Shown: piece by piece, positions 31,362 through 41,056 of the stretch
How the letters are laid out: the number at the start of each line of letters is the position of its first letter
How positions within the stretch are numbered: position 1 is the stretch's first letter
Source: Microbacterium sp. KUDC0406
Lineage (GTDB): Bacteria; Actinomycetota; Actinomycetes; Actinomycetales; Microbacteriaceae
NCBI RefSeq assembly: GCF_021582875.1
Contig: NZ_CP091138.1
Coordinates: 744,001-808,000, forward strand
Length of the DNA: 64,000 bases
Direction: 5' to 3'
The notes under the pieces: model-generated
Told to the model about the DNA's origin: nothing
The model's database searches: none
What the model saw: only the letters and a program-made list of their open reading frames with translations
Program-made: the position numbers and the translations under genes

Positions 31362-32630
31362 ATGGCACGAATCGGTGAGAGCGCCGACCTGTTCAAGTGC
31401 TCGTTCTGCGGAAAGAGCCAGAAGCAGGTCCAGCAGCTGATCGCCGGCCCCGGCGTGTACATCTGCGATGAGTGCGTCGAGCTGTGCAACGAGATCATCG
31501 AAGAGCGGATGGCGGAGTCCGCCGGGGGAGCGGTCGCCGATTTCGACCTGCCCAAGCCGCGCGAGATCTTCTCGTTCCTCGAGGAGTACGTGGTGGGCCA
31601 GGAGGCGGCGAAGCGGTCGCTCTCGGTCGCGGTGTACAACCACTACAAGCGCGTGCGCGCACGCAGCACCCTGCAGCCCGCCGAGCAGAAGGCCGAAGAG
31701 GTCGAGGTCGCCAAGAGCAACATCCTCATGCTCGGCCCGACCGGCTGCGGCAAGACCTATCTCGCGCAGACGCTGGCCAAGCGCCTCAACGTGCCGTTCG
31801 CCGTGGCCGACGCCACGGCTCTCACCGAGGCGGGCTACGTCGGAGAAGACGTCGAGAACATCCTGCTCAAGCTGCTGCAGGCCGCCGACTACGACACCAA
31901 GCGCGCCGAGACGGGCATCATCTACATCGACGAGATCGACAAGATCGCCCGCAAGGCCGAGAACCCGTCGATCACCCGCGACGTGTCGGGCGAGGGGGTG
32001 CAGCAGGCGCTGCTGAAGATCCTCGAGGGCACGGTCGCCTCGGTGCCGCCGCAGGGCGGCCGCAAGCATCCGCACCAGGAGTTCCTGCAGATCGACACGA
32101 CCAACGTGCTGTTCATCGTGGCCGGCGCCTTCGCCGGGCTGGAGGACATCATCTCGGCGCGCGTCGGCAAGCACGGCGTCGGCTTCGGCGCCCCGCTGCA
32201 CGACAAGGGCAAGGACCTCGACCTGTTCGGCGAGGTGCTCCCGGAAGACCTGCACAAGTTCGGGCTGATCCCGGAGTTCATCGGTCGGCTGCCGGTCGTC
32301 ACCTCGGTGTCGCCGCTCGATCAGGAGGCGCTGATCGACATCCTCACCGGTCCGCGCAACGCACTGGTGAAGCAGTATCAGCGCATGTTCGAGCTCGACG
32401 GCGTTCAGCTGGAGTTCGAGGACGACGCGCTGCGCTCGATCGCCGACCTCGCGGTGCTGCGCAAGACCGGCGCACGCGGTCTTCGGGCGATCCTCGAGGA
32501 CGTGCTGGGCCCGATCATGTTCGAGATCCCCTCGGCAGAGGACGTCACGAAGGTCGTCGTGACCAAGGAGGCCGTCGAAGACGGAGCGCCGCCCACGGTG
32601 GTGCTGTCGCGCAAGCGCAAGAGCGCCTGA
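31362..32630 (+). CDS. clpX: ATP-dependent Clp protease ATP-binding subunit ClpX
   Basis: 422 residues, full length. AAA+ unfoldase feeding substrates to ClpP. N-terminal four-Cys zinc domain (CSFCGKSQ and ICDECVELC), Walker [12 protein letters not shown] (about residue 125), Walker [30 protein letters not shown] and the sensor-2 region [10 protein letters not shown]. Strong GAGGAGG before the ATG. It is separated from clpP1-clpP2 by about 9.7 kb of catabolic genes; in many relatives the three genes are closer. Confidence 0.97.
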   Translation: MARIGESADLFKCSFCGKSQKQVQQLIAGPGVYICDECVELCNEIIEERMAESAGGAVADFDLPKPREIFSFLEEYVVGQEAAKRSLSVAVYNHYKRVRARSTLQPAEQKAEEVEVAKSNILMLGPTGCGKTYLAQTLAKRLNVPFAVADATALTEAGYVGEDVENILLKLLQAADYDTKRAETGIIYIDEIDKIARKAENPSITRDVSGEGVQQALLKILEGTVASVPPQGGRKHPHQEFLQIDTTNVLFIVAGAFAGLEDIISARVGKHGVGFGAPLHDKGKDLDLFGEVLPEDLHKFGLIPEFIGRLPVVTSVSPLDQEALIDILTGPRNALVKQYQRMFELDGVQLEFEDDALRSIADLAVLRKTGARGLRAILEDVLGPIMFEIPSAEDVTKVVVTKEAVEDGAPPTVVLSRKRKSA

Positions 32631-32633
32631 CCG

Positions 32634-33117
32634 GTGACGGTCGCCGGCACGATCGTCACCCTGGGTGGCGGCGGCTTCTCGATGTCCGACGACGGCGGGT
32701 CCGCCATCGACGACCTGCTGCTCGAGCTCACCGGTCGCGAGAGACCGAAGTGTGCTTCGTCCCCACGGCGAGCGGTGACTCGGTCGACTACAGCAGACGG
32801 TTCGAAGCCGCGTTCGCGGGCGTGCGGATGCCTCGGTGCTGTCGTTGTTCGGCAACTCGGCCCACGACTACACCGATCCCGGAAGCGCGTGCCCGCACTA
32901 TCTCGGTGAGCCCGGGCGCCAGGAGAAGTACCGCGGCTGGGTCGGGGCGGGCGTGCTTCCCGACGGCCACGCCGCCGACGACTACACGGCTATCGTCTGG
33001 CGCGACGGCGAGGTTGTCGAAGCCGTGAGCGAGCGCGGCGAGCGGCCGGTGGTGCGCGTGCGGCGCGACGGCAGCGCCGGCATCGAGGACGAGGTCCCGG
33101 TGCGCGTGCTCAGCTGA
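32634..33117 (+). pseudogene. peptidase S51 (dipeptidase E-like) remnant with internal deletion
   Basis: The start (TIVTLGGGGFSMSDDG) and end (ACPHYLGEPGRQEKYRGWV, ADDYTAIVWRDGEVVE) match the S51 family. About 90-100 residues between NSAHDYTDP and GSACPHY are missing, including the catalytic Ser of the G-x-SAG motif. Two further frame changes occur near 32748 and 32828. The deletion joins the two parts in frame and cannot be explained by a one-base error. Without its Ser the product cannot act as a peptidase. It follows clpX by 3 bp and overlaps the end of the convergent gene by 8 bp. Confidence 0.75.
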
Positions 33118-33607
33118 CCGGCAGGATCAGGTCGGTGCGGAGCTGTTCCGGAGCGACCGTGGGGTCGGACACGTAGACCTCGATCGAGATGCCCCTCGGC
33201 TGCAGACCTTCGGCGAGACTGCGCTCGACCAGCCCCGTCCAGCCGGCCCCGAGGCCCTCGTACGACCCGAAGACCGTGGTCGCCGTGGCTGGGCCGGCCG
33301 GGAGTGCTGCCGCCGTGATCGGCGGGCCGTCGCCGGCCGCGATCGGCTGGGCGGGCGCGTTCGCGACCGGGAAGCCGAGCTCCAGATCGAACACCTCCAT
33401 GGGGTTGCCGTGATAGATCGCGAGGGCGGGACCGGCGGGTGTGAGCGTCCCGTCGGCGAACTGCGCGGCGATCGCCCGGTAACCCCTGTCGAACGCGTCG
33501 CGCAGATCGCCGATGCGCAGACCCTCGTGGCGGATCACCGCGAGCGGGACCGGCTCGAGATCCAGCCGGTCCGTCGCGCCGAACGGTGCCTCGGGGAAAG
33601 CGGTCAT
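33110..33607 (-). CDS. GyrI-like effector-binding domain protein
   Basis: 165 residues from the ATG at 33607 (MTAFPEAPF). The arrangement fits the stand-alone AraC-type effector-binding (GyrI-like) fold: LAVIRHEGLRIGDLRDAFD, ALAIYHGNPMEVFDLELGFPV, a second half ending in GLQPRGISIEVYV, and PEQLRTDLILPV. Such proteins bind small hydrophobic compounds. There is no DNA-binding domain. It is divergent from the epoxide hydrolase. Confidence 0.75.
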   Translation of the reverse strand: MTAFPEAPFGATDRLDLEPVPLAVIRHEGLRIGDLRDAFDRGYRAIAAQFADGTLTPAGPALAIYHGNPMEVFDLELGFPVANAPAQPIAAGDGPPITAAALPAGPATATTVFGSYEGLGAGWTGLVERSLAEGLQPRGISIEVYVSDPTVAPEQLRTDLILPVS

Positions 33608-33644
33608 GATGGTGCTCCTTCGTCGGCCGGCATCGGTCGGAGCC

Positions 33645-33650
33645 AGCATA
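33645..33650 (-). promoter_or_regulatory. -10 box for the GyrI-like gene
   Basis: TATGCT on the minus strand, 38 bases upstream of the ATG; the leader would contain AAGGAGCACC. Confidence 0.35.
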
Positions 33651-33719
33651 AGACCCCGCCGGAACCGGCGCCAGCCTCCGGTGCGGCGGGATGTCGGAGC
33701 CTGCGCGTGGCATCGGCGC

Positions 33720-34838
33720 ATGTCGACTCCCCGGCCCTTCTCGATCGCCGCCCCCGAGGACGAGTTCACTGACCTGCGCGAGCGTCTCAGGCGATTCCGT
33801 CCGCTGCCCGATTCACCGCGTCGCCCTCCGGCGGGCATGTCCGCGGAGTATCTCGGCGAGCTCGTCGCGACCTGGCGCGGGTGGGACTGGCGTAGCCGGG
33901 AGGCCTGGCTGAACGGGCATCCGCAGTTCCTCGTCGACATCGACGACACGACGCTGCACTACGTGCATCTGAAGTCGGGGCGGCCCGATGCGCCGGCGCT
34001 GCTGGTGATGCACGGCTGGCCGCACACGTTCGCACTGCAGCTCGACTTCGCCGACCTGCTGCCGGACTTCGACGTCGTCGTGCCCAGCCTGCCGGGCTTC
34101 GGCTTCTCCAGCGCGTACGCAGGCGGCCCGATCACCGAACCGCGACTCGCGGCGACGATGCACGCACTCATGACCGATGTTCTCGGCTACCGCCGGTACC
34201 TCACCTACGGCGAGGACGTGACGGCGAACGTCAACGATCTCATCGCGGCGACCTACCCCGAGTCGGTCGCCGGCGTCCTCGTCACCCACGCGCACTTTCC
34301 GACGCCCGACGAGCGACGCACGCTGACCGCTCCCGAAGAGACGGCGTTCTTCCAGCGCCTCGACGCGTGGGGCGGCCCGAACGGCGCCTACGGACATGTT
34401 CAGGGCACGCGGCCGGACACACTGGCAGCAGGGCTGAACGATTCACCCGCCGGGCTCCTCGCATGGCTGACGGAGAAGCTCGTGGAATGGAGCGACACGC
34501 CAGAGGGAGACCCCCGTGCCGTGGAACGGCGCTTCTCGCGCGAGCGCATCCTCACCGAGGCGATGATCTACTGGAGCACGCAGAGCATCGGCACCTCGTT
34601 TCGCAGCTACTACGAGGACGGGAACGGAGGCGAGGGCATCCCGCCTGTCGACGTGCCGGCATCCGTGCACATCCAACGACACGAGTGGGATTACCCGGAG
34701 TCACTGGCGCGACGGTTCTACCGCGACCTGCGCACCTTCGAGCGGCTCGAGGAAGGCGGGCACTTCGCTGTTGCCGAGGTGCCCCAGGCGATGGCTGAAC
34801 GCGTCCGCGCGTTCGCCCGGGACATCGGGGTGCTGTGA
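33720..34838 (+). CDS. epoxide hydrolase family protein
   Basis: 372 residues. An N-terminal epoxide-hydrolase segment (DEFTDLRERLRRFR; WRGWDWRSREAWLNGHPQF) is followed by an alpha/beta hydrolase core. Oxyanion region: VMHGWPHTF; likely nucleophile Asp in TYGEDVTAN (the usual Trp-Gly after Asp is replaced); catalytic His in EEGGHFAVAE near the C-terminus. It would open epoxides with water to diols. The changed nucleophile motif means specificity, or even activity, may differ. The ATG at 33720 is the first Met of the conserved N-terminus. Confidence 0.85.
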   Translation: MSTPRPFSIAAPEDEFTDLRERLRRFRPLPDSPRRPPAGMSAEYLGELVATWRGWDWRSREAWLNGHPQFLVDIDDTTLHYVHLKSGRPDAPALLVMHGWPHTFALQLDFADLLPDFDVVVPSLPGFGFSSAYAGGPITEPRLAATMHALMTDVLGYRRYLTYGEDVTANVNDLIAATYPESVAGVLVTHAHFPTPDERRTLTAPEETAFFQRLDAWGGPNGAYGHVQGTRPDTLAAGLNDSPAGLLAWLTEKLVEWSDTPEGDPRAVERRFSRERILTEAMIYWSTQSIGTSFRSYYEDGNGGEGIPPVDVPASVHIQRHEWDYPESLARRFYRDLRTFERLEEGGHFAVAEVPQAMAERVRAFARDIGVL

Positions 34839-34866
34839 CGGATCCCATGTCCGATGCCGTGGTCGT

Positions 34867-35604
34867 TCACCCCTCCGCGACGAGCTCGGCGATCAGAACG
34901 ACGTGCTGATCCACGCGCCACTCCGTATGCCGTGACACGGAGAAGCCCGACTCTGCGACCGTCGCCTCCAGCGCCACGAGTGACGCAAAGGGATCGTGAT
35001 CGATGTCGAACGCCTGGTCCTCCGCCCGCACCGGGCGGCGACTCTCCGCCATGAACGTCGCGGTCACGGCGCGACCGCCCGGGCTGAGCACCCGCAGCCA
35101 CTCGTCGATGGCGCCGCGCGCATCGGGGATGAGGTGCAGCGCCGTCACGCAGGTGACCAAGTCGACCGAGGCATCGGGCAGCGGGAGCGCCGCGGCATCC
35201 GCCTCGACGAACTCGGCCCCCGGAAAAGCCTCGCGCGCGACCGCCAGCATTCCTGGGGAGATGTCGGCACCGACCATCCGCGCGCCGGGAAGCCGTGAGC
35301 GCAGTGCGCGCAGCACCAGCCCCGTCCCCGTCGCGACGTCGAGCACCGTCCCCGCATCCGACGTTGCGACGAACGCTGCCACGGACGCGGCGAGCTCACG
35401 ATGGAACGCGCCCTCGTCGTACCCGGGCGCGCGCAGGTCGAACGCGTCGCGGATCGCCGTCAGGCCGTCGGACCTCCGCGAGTTCTCGGAGGAATCGGCG
35501 GCATCCCTCCGAGATCCTGCAGATCTCCGGAGGGATGCCGCGCCGGATGCCGCGCCGGACGCCGCGCCGGATGCCGCGTCCGCCAGCGCCTCCTGATCAG
35601 CCAT
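34867..35604 (-). CDS. class I SAM-dependent methyltransferase with repeat-expanded N-terminus
   Basis: 245 residues. SAM motif I: VLDVATGTGLVLRAL; motif II/III: MVGADISPGMLAVA and AALPLPDASVDLVTCV; LRVLSPGGRAV completes the fold. The start at 35604 overlaps the end of the M3 peptidase gene, so translation is coupled. Residues about 10-40 are encoded by a 12-bp tandem repeat (read as GAAS units) and a hairpin, so the original N-terminus was probably shorter. The methyl acceptor is unknown. Confidence 0.82.
   Translation of the reverse strand: MADQEALADAASGAASGAASGAASLRRSAGSRRDAADSSENSRRSDGLTAIRDAFDLRAPGYDEGAFHRELAASVAAFVATSDAGTVLDVATGTGLVLRALRSRLPGARMVGADISPGMLAVAREAFPGAEFVEADAAALPLPDASVDLVTCVTALHLIPDARGAIDEWLRVLSPGGRAVTATFMAESRRPVRAEDQAFDIDHDPFASLVALEATVAESGFSVSRHTEWRVDQHVVLIAELVAEG
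35488..35580. repeat. hairpin plus 12-bp tandem repeat in methyltransferase 5' region
   Basis: About four copies of the 12-mer GATGCCGCGCCG lie at 35534-35580. They adjoin an imperfect inverted repeat, GCGGCATCCCTCCGAGATC / GATCTCCGGAGGGATGCCGC with a CTGCA loop and one bulged base. Both lie inside the coding region. Confidence 0.65.
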
Positions 35605-37645
35605 CGAGTCCGCGGCGCTTCAGCAGCGGGGCGATCTCAGCGTCGCGCCCGCGGAAGTCCCGGTAGGCCTCCAGAGGGTCCCTCGATCCGCCGACGCCGA
35701 GCAGCAGCGAACGGAAGCGGTCACCGTTGTCCCTGGTCAGGCCCCCGTTCGTGCGGAACCACTCGACGGTGTCGGCATCGAGCACCTCGCTCCAGATGTA
35801 CGAGTAGTAGCCGGCGCTGTAGCCGCCCGAGAATACGTGCGCGAAGTACGTCGAGGAGTACCGGGTGGGCACTGCCGGGTCGTTCAGGCCGATGTCGGCG
35901 AGCGCCGCCGCCTCGAACGCGGCCACGTCGTCGACGGCCGCGCCTGCTGGCAGCAGGTGCCAGGCCTGGTCGAGCCAGGCCGCGGCGAGGTACTCGCTGG
36001 TGGCGAAGCCCTGGTTGAAGGTCTCGGAGGCCCGCAGGCGCTCGACGATCGCCGGGTCCAGCGGCTCACCCGTCTCGTGGTGGCGGGCGTAGGAGTCCAG
36101 AACCTCGGGCCAGAGGATCCACATCTCGTTCACCTGGCTGGGGAACTCGACGAAGTCGCGGAACACGTTGGTGCCGGAGAAGTGCGGGTACGTCACCGTG
36201 GCGAACAGCCCGTGCAGCGCGTGCCCGAACTCGTGGAACAGGGTCGTGACCTCGTCGAGGGTGAGCAGGGTCGGCTGTCCTTCGCCGGGCTTGGCGACGT
36301 TGAGGTTGTTCACGACGACGGGAGCCGTGCCGCGCAGCCGGGACTGGTCGACGATCGAGTTCATCCAGGCTCCGCCGCGCTTGGAATCGCGCGTGTACAG
36401 GTCGAGGATGTACAGACCCTGGGCGGAGCCGTCCTCATTGGCCACCTCGAACACCCGCGCATCCGGGTGATAGGCCGTCAGATCGGTGCGCTCGGTGAAC
36501 GTCACGCCGTAGAGCTTCGTCGCGGCGGCGAAGACGCCGTCCTGCAGCACGCGCTCGGCCTCGAACCACGGACGCAGCGCGGCCGAGTCGATGTCGTACT
36601 CCGCCTGCCGCACCTTCTCGGTGAAGTACGCCCAGTCGTGGGCCTCCACGGCGAACGGCGCCTCCTCGGTCTCGTCGACGATCGCCTGCAGACGTGCGCG
36701 CTCGGATGCCGCGTTGCGGGCCGCCGGAGCCGCCAGCTGCCGCAGCATCCGCTCCACCGCCTGCGGCTCGCCTGCGGTCTCGTCGGCGGTCACCGCCGCC
36801 GCATGCGACGGGTAGCCGAGCAGCTCGGCGCGCTGTGCGCGCAGCGCGACGATCTCGGTCAGCGCGGCGCCGTTGTCGTTCTCATTGCCACGGGATGCCC
36901 GGGAGCGCGACGCCTGCATGATGCGGCGTCGGCTCTCGCGCACGCGCAGCGAGGCGAGGTACGGGTGCCCCGTGAACAGCGGCAGCGTGACCAGGTACCC
37001 CGGGAGACCGCGGTCTGCGGCAGCGCGCTGCACCGCCGAGAGCTCGCCCTCGCTGAGGCCGTCGAGTTCGGCCACGTCGTCGAAGTGCACGGCGAGATCG
37101 TTGGTGTCGGCGAGCAGGTTCTTCTCGAAAGCCGTGCTCAGCGAGGACAGCCGCTGATTGAGGTCGGTGAGCCGAGCTTTCGCCTCGTCGTCGAGTCCTG
37201 CGCCGGCGAGAGTCATCTCGCGATGACGGCGCTCGACCAGGTACCGCTGCTCCGCGTCCAGGCCGAGCTCATCGATGCGCTCGTGCAGCTGGGAGACGCG
37301 CCAGTACAGCGCGGCGTCGAGCGTGATCGCATCCTCATGTGCGGCCATCAGCGGCGCGAGGCGCTCCTCGATCTCCTGGATCTCGGCCGTCGCATCCGCC
37401 GAGCTGACCGTGTAGAACGCGTGCGCGACGCGCTGCAGGGTCTCACCGGAGCGTTCCAGAGCCTCGATCGTGTTCTCGAAGGTCGGCATCGATCGCACCA
37501 TCGTGATGCGCCGCACCTCGGCGAGATGCTCGCGGAATCCCGCGTCGAACGCGGGCAGGTAGTGCTCCGGCCGGATGGCGCCGTAGTCGGGCAGTCCATA
37601 GGGGAGTGAAGACGGAACGAGAAGCGGGTTGGCATCGTCGGTCAT
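35597..37645 (-). CDS. M3 family metallopeptidase (oligopeptidase / Dcp type)
   Basis: 682 residues. Zinc site HEFGHALHG (His471 to His475) with the third ligand Glu in FVEFPSQVNEMW. YSAGYYSYIWSEVLDAD near the C-terminus is typical of M3 peptidases. Cytoplasmic enzyme that trims short peptides; dipeptidyl carboxypeptidase and oligopeptidase A cannot be separated by eye. The start at 37645 is divergent from the ROK regulator; the 3' end overlaps the methyltransferase start. Confidence 0.93.
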   Translation of the reverse strand: MTDDANPLLVPSSLPYGLPDYGAIRPEHYLPAFDAGFREHLAEVRRITMVRSMPTFENTIEALERSGETLQRVAHAFYTVSSADATAEIQEIEERLAPLMAAHEDAITLDAALYWRVSQLHERIDELGLDAEQRYLVERRHREMTLAGAGLDDEAKARLTDLNQRLSSLSTAFEKNLLADTNDLAVHFDDVAELDGLSEGELSAVQRAAADRGLPGYLVTLPLFTGHPYLASLRVRESRRRIMQASRSRASRGNENDNGAALTEIVALRAQRAELLGYPSHAAAVTADETAGEPQAVERMLRQLAAPAARNAASERARLQAIVDETEEAPFAVEAHDWAYFTEKVRQAEYDIDSAALRPWFEAERVLQDGVFAAATKLYGVTFTERTDLTAYHPDARVFEVANEDGSAQGLYILDLYTRDSKRGGAWMNSIVDQSRLRGTAPVVVNNLNVAKPGEGQPTLLTLDEVTTLFHEFGHALHGLFATVTYPHFSGTNVFRDFVEFPSQVNEMWILWPEVLDSYARHHETGEPLDPAIVERLRASETFNQGFATSEYLAAAWLDQAWHLLPAGAAVDDVAAFEAAALADIGLNDPAVPTRYSSTYFAHVFSGGYSAGYYSYIWSEVLDADTVEWFRTNGGLTRDNGDRFRSLLLGVGGSRDPLEAYRDFRGRDAEIAPLLKRRGLDG

Positions 37646-37708
37646 CCTCCGAGCCTAGGGGTTTCCGGCACCCGGTTTGACAGCAGGGCGTCCGGCGCCC
37701 ACAATGAT

Positions 37709-37756
37709 GAAAGCACTTTCGGAAGAGTTATGAAACACGATTAGAAAGTGCCTTTC
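37709..37756. promoter_or_regulatory. paired operators upstream of ROK regulator
   Basis: Two similar palindromes: GAAAGCACTTTC (37709-37720) and GAAAGTGCCTTTC (37744-37756), 35 bp apart start to start. They lie in the gap between the divergent M3 peptidase and ROK genes. The second ends 19 bases before the ROK start. They fit an autoregulatory repressor site; binding by the ROK protein is inferred. Confidence 0.55.
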
Positions 37757-37775
37757 GATGATGAAGGGGAAGAGG

Positions 37776-38915
37776 ATGTCCGCCATTGACGTGAAGCTCA
37801 TCGCGCAGTGCCTGGCCAGCCTGCGCGATCGGGAACGCGCCACGATCTCCGACCTCGCCGAGAGCACCGGGCTTTCGCGCCCGACCGTCACCGCCGCGCT
37901 GACGGCACTGACCGAGTCCGGGCTCGCTGTCGAGCACGAGGCGCGAGCCGCTGCAGGACGCCCGGCCCGGACGTTCTCTCCGGTCGCCGGATCACCCGTC
38001 ATTGTCGGGATCGACCTGACCCGCAGCACGGTGCGACTGATCGTCGCCGACCGCACCGGACGCGTGCTGGGCCGACAGGAGACCGACGTCGCCCCGCCGA
38101 CCACGGCCCAGCCCTCCCTGGCCCCAGTCCGCACCCTGCTGCAGCAGACCCTGGAGCGGATCGGACGCCGGCAGTCGGATGTCGCAGCGATCGGCATCGC
38201 CGCGGCCGGACTCATCGACGAGAACGGCATCCTCATCTCCGCTCCGCAGGTCACAGGGTGGAACGGTCGCGATCTGTCGGCGATGTTCAGCGATTACTTC
38301 GGCGCCCCGGTCGTGGTCGACAACGACCTGTCCCTGGCCGCCGAGGCCGAATCCCGTGGCGGTGCGCTCACCGACGCTGAGACCGGCGTGTACGCACTGA
38401 CCTGGCATCACGTCTCCGCCCGCGTCACCGCCTCCGGGCAGGTGCTGCGAGGCCGCCGCGGGCGCGCCGGCGAGGTCGGCCTGCTCCGCGCCTTCAGCGA
38501 TGTCGCCGTGCCCGAGGGCGCCCTTCTCGAAGCGGTCCCGCGTGTGGGCGCCGACCTGCGCCTGCTGCGCGACGACCCCGCCGACCTGCGCGGCCTCGCC
38601 GCGCTCGAGTCCCTCAGCGCCGCGATGACGCCGGCGATGGCCGCGCTGCTGCTGACCGCCGATCCCGACGTCATCGTGCTCGGCGGCGAACTCGGCGAGT
38701 TCGCCGACCTCATCGCCGGCCCGCTGGCAGAGGGCATCCGCACCGCCGTGACCGGCATCGACTCCGGCACGCGCATCATCCGCGGTGGCGAGTTGGGCGC
38801 GGATGCCGCGGCCCTCGGCGCCCTCGGGCTCGCCTTCGAGAAGCACTCCACCCGCATCTACGGGGTGCCGGACGTTCCGGCACCCGTCATCACCACCGAT
38901 TCGGAGTACGAACAG
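37776..38915 (+). CDS. ROK family transcriptional regulator (N-terminal part of a joined frame)
   Basis: 380 residues to the junction. N-terminal winged helix (ATISDLAESTGLSRPTVTAA), then a ROK sugar-kinase-like domain (VGIDLTRSTVRLIVADRTG; IGIAAAGLIDENG; VVVDNDLSLAAEAE; VIVLGGELGEF). Start ATG at 37776 has AAGGGGAAGAGG just upstream. There is no stop codon before the next domain: the frame runs on into a Gfo/Idh/MocA oxidoreductase whose own ATG (38916) has GGAG 10 bases before it. ROK repressors sense sugars. It probably controls the transporter genes downstream. Confidence 0.85.
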
Positions 38916-40128
38916 ATGACCACCGACACCGCCTCTGAGCAGGCTCCCTTCCGTGCCGCAGCGATCGGAGTCGGCGCACGCGTCGGCCTCGCGCTGCACG
39001 TGAAGGAGGTGGGCGGCACGGTCGTCGCGGCCGTCGACCCCGACCCGCGCACGCACGAGCGCGCGGCGCGGCTCTTCGGAGACATCCCGGTGTTCGCCTC
39101 CGTGGCGGAGCTGCTGGCATCCGGCATCGAGGTCGACGGGGCTTTCATCACGACCCCCGACTTCACGCACGCCGAGGTCGCCATCGAGCTGCTCGAAGCC
39201 GGCATCCCGTCATACATCGAGAAGCCGCTCGCGATCTCGATCGAGGACGCCGACCGCATCCTCGAGACCGCGTACCGCACCGGAACCAAGGTCTACGTCG
39301 GGCACAACATGCGTCACATGCAGGTCGTGCGCATGATGAAGGACATCGTCGACCGCGGCGAGATCGGCGAGGTCAAGGCGATCTGGTGCCGGCACTTCGT
39401 CGGGCACGGCGGTGACTACTACTTCAAGGACTGGCACGCCGAGCGCGACAAGGCGATGAGCCTGCTGCTGCAGAAGGGCGCCCACGACATCGACGTGATG
39501 CACTGGATCGCCGGCACCTCCACCCGCTCGGTCGTCGGTATGGGCGACCTGGCGATCTACGGCGACGTCGAGTCCCGCCGCGACAACTCGGACCGCCGCA
39601 TGGGCGACTGGTTCTCGATGTCGAACTGGCCGCCGGCCGCGCAGCAGGACCTCAACCCGGTCATCGACGTCGAGGACATCTCGATGATCATGATGCGCAC
39701 TGATTCCGGCGTGCTGATGAGCTACCAGCAGTGCCACTTCACCCCGGACTACTGGCGCAACTACACCGTGATCGGCACCGAGGGCCGCATCGAGAACTTC
39801 GACGACGACGCCGGTGGCGAGATCCGGCTGTGGAACGCCCGCAGCGACTACCTCGAGAAGGGGCATGTGCGCTATCCGATCGAGGATGGCGGCGACGGCG
39901 GGCACGGCGGCGCCGACCCGCTCACCGTCGCCGAGTTCGTGGACTTCGTCCGCACTGGGGCCCCGACCGACACCAGTCCCGTCGCCGCCCGTGACGCCGT
40001 CGCCGCCGGCATCGGGGAGCGCTCTCGATCCGGTCGAACTCCGAGCCGTTCGAGATCCGCGGCTGAGCGATGACCTGCTCGACTACTACGCGGCGCACCA
40101 GCCCGCGCGCGAACCGGCCGGGGACTGA
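38916..40128 (+). CDS. Gfo/Idh/MocA family oxidoreductase, frameshifted at 3' end
   Basis: About 404 residues from the ATG at 38916. Rossmann domain: AAIGVGARVGLALHVKEVGG with VVAAVDPD; substrate-domain features EKPLAISIEDADRIL (the Lys of EKP) and GAHDIDVMHWIAG. NAD(P)-dependent oxidation or reduction of a sugar or sugar derivative. The frame breaks between about 40010 and 40065; the true end (LSDDLLDYYAAHQPAREP) stops at 40128, overlapping the first permease start (TGATG). Two small indels are needed there. It is in frame with the ROK regulator upstream. Confidence 0.87.
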
Positions 40129-41056
40129 TGCTGCGCTACGCGCTTCGGCGCATCCTGATGATGATCCCGACTCTGATCGGGTCGACCTTCCTCGTCTACT
40201 TCCTGGTCTTCCTCATCCCCGGCGACCCTGTCGCCAGGCTCGCCGGGGAGAGAAGCGGCTCTCGGACTCGACCATCGCGGCGATCAGAGACCAGTACAAC
40301 CTCGATGATCCGTTCTTCGTGCAGTACGGGAAGTACCTCTGGGGCGTGCTGCAGGGTGACTTCGGCCACGACTTCAACGGCAACTCGGTCTCCACGCTGA
40401 TCGCCACGGCGCTGCCCTACACGGTGGTGCTCGCGCTGTCGGCGTTCGTGCTCAAACTCATCATCGGTGTGTGCCTTGGCGTGTGGGCCGGACTGCGGCA
40501 GGGGAAGTTCCCCGACAAGTTCAACCTGTTCTTCACGATCTTCTTCCTGGCGGTGCCGGGCTTCATCATCGCCTACTTCTCGCAGTACCTGTTCGGCATC
40601 AAGCTGCACTGGCTGCCGATATCCGGGGTGCGGATGGGGTTCCCGATCGCGTTCATCATGCCCGCGATGGTGCTGGCGCTCGAGACGGCTTCGCCGCTCG
40701 CCCGGCTCAGCCGCACCAGCCTGGTGGACGTGATGCGGTCGGACTACATCGTCACGGCGACCGCGAAGGGGATCGGTCCCCAGCGGATCATGTGGGTGCA
40801 CGCCCTGCGCAACGCCTTCATGCCCGTCGTCACCTACCTCGGCCTGAGCATCGCGGCCCTGCTGGGCGGATCGGTCCTCATCGAGACGATCTTCAACCTG
40901 CCGGGTCTCGGCGGCACGCTGAACCGGGCGATCGAGACGCAGAACGGCCCCGTCGTCGTGGGCGTCTCGATCTTCCTGCTGCTCTTCTACCTGGTGGCCG
41001 CGCTGATCGTCGACCTGCTCTATCCGATCATCGACCCGAGGGTGCGCCATGCGTGA
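40128..41056 (+). CDS. ABC transporter permease, DppB type, one frameshift
   Basis: About 309 residues. The N-terminal membrane segment plus motif (RRILMMIPTLIGSTFLVYF; LIPGDPV) is followed by five further membrane segments and the EAA-like loop (DYIVTATAKGIGPQRIMWVH). The frame changes near 40250 beside GGGGAG; one missing base restores it. Inner-membrane subunit of an oligopeptide-type importer. It overlaps the next gene by 8 bp. Confidence 0.9.

Noticed and set aside
35488..35580. CRISPR-like array from the repeated 12-mers
   Set aside because: The units are 12 bp, directly adjacent without spacers, and inside a coding frame.
37776..40073. Annotating the ROK-Gfo/Idh frame as one certain fusion protein
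   Set aside because: A GGAG-ATG start at the junction and a TGA overlapping it in another frame, in a window full of one-base errors, make two coupled genes at least as likely. I list two features and report the joined frame as a finding.
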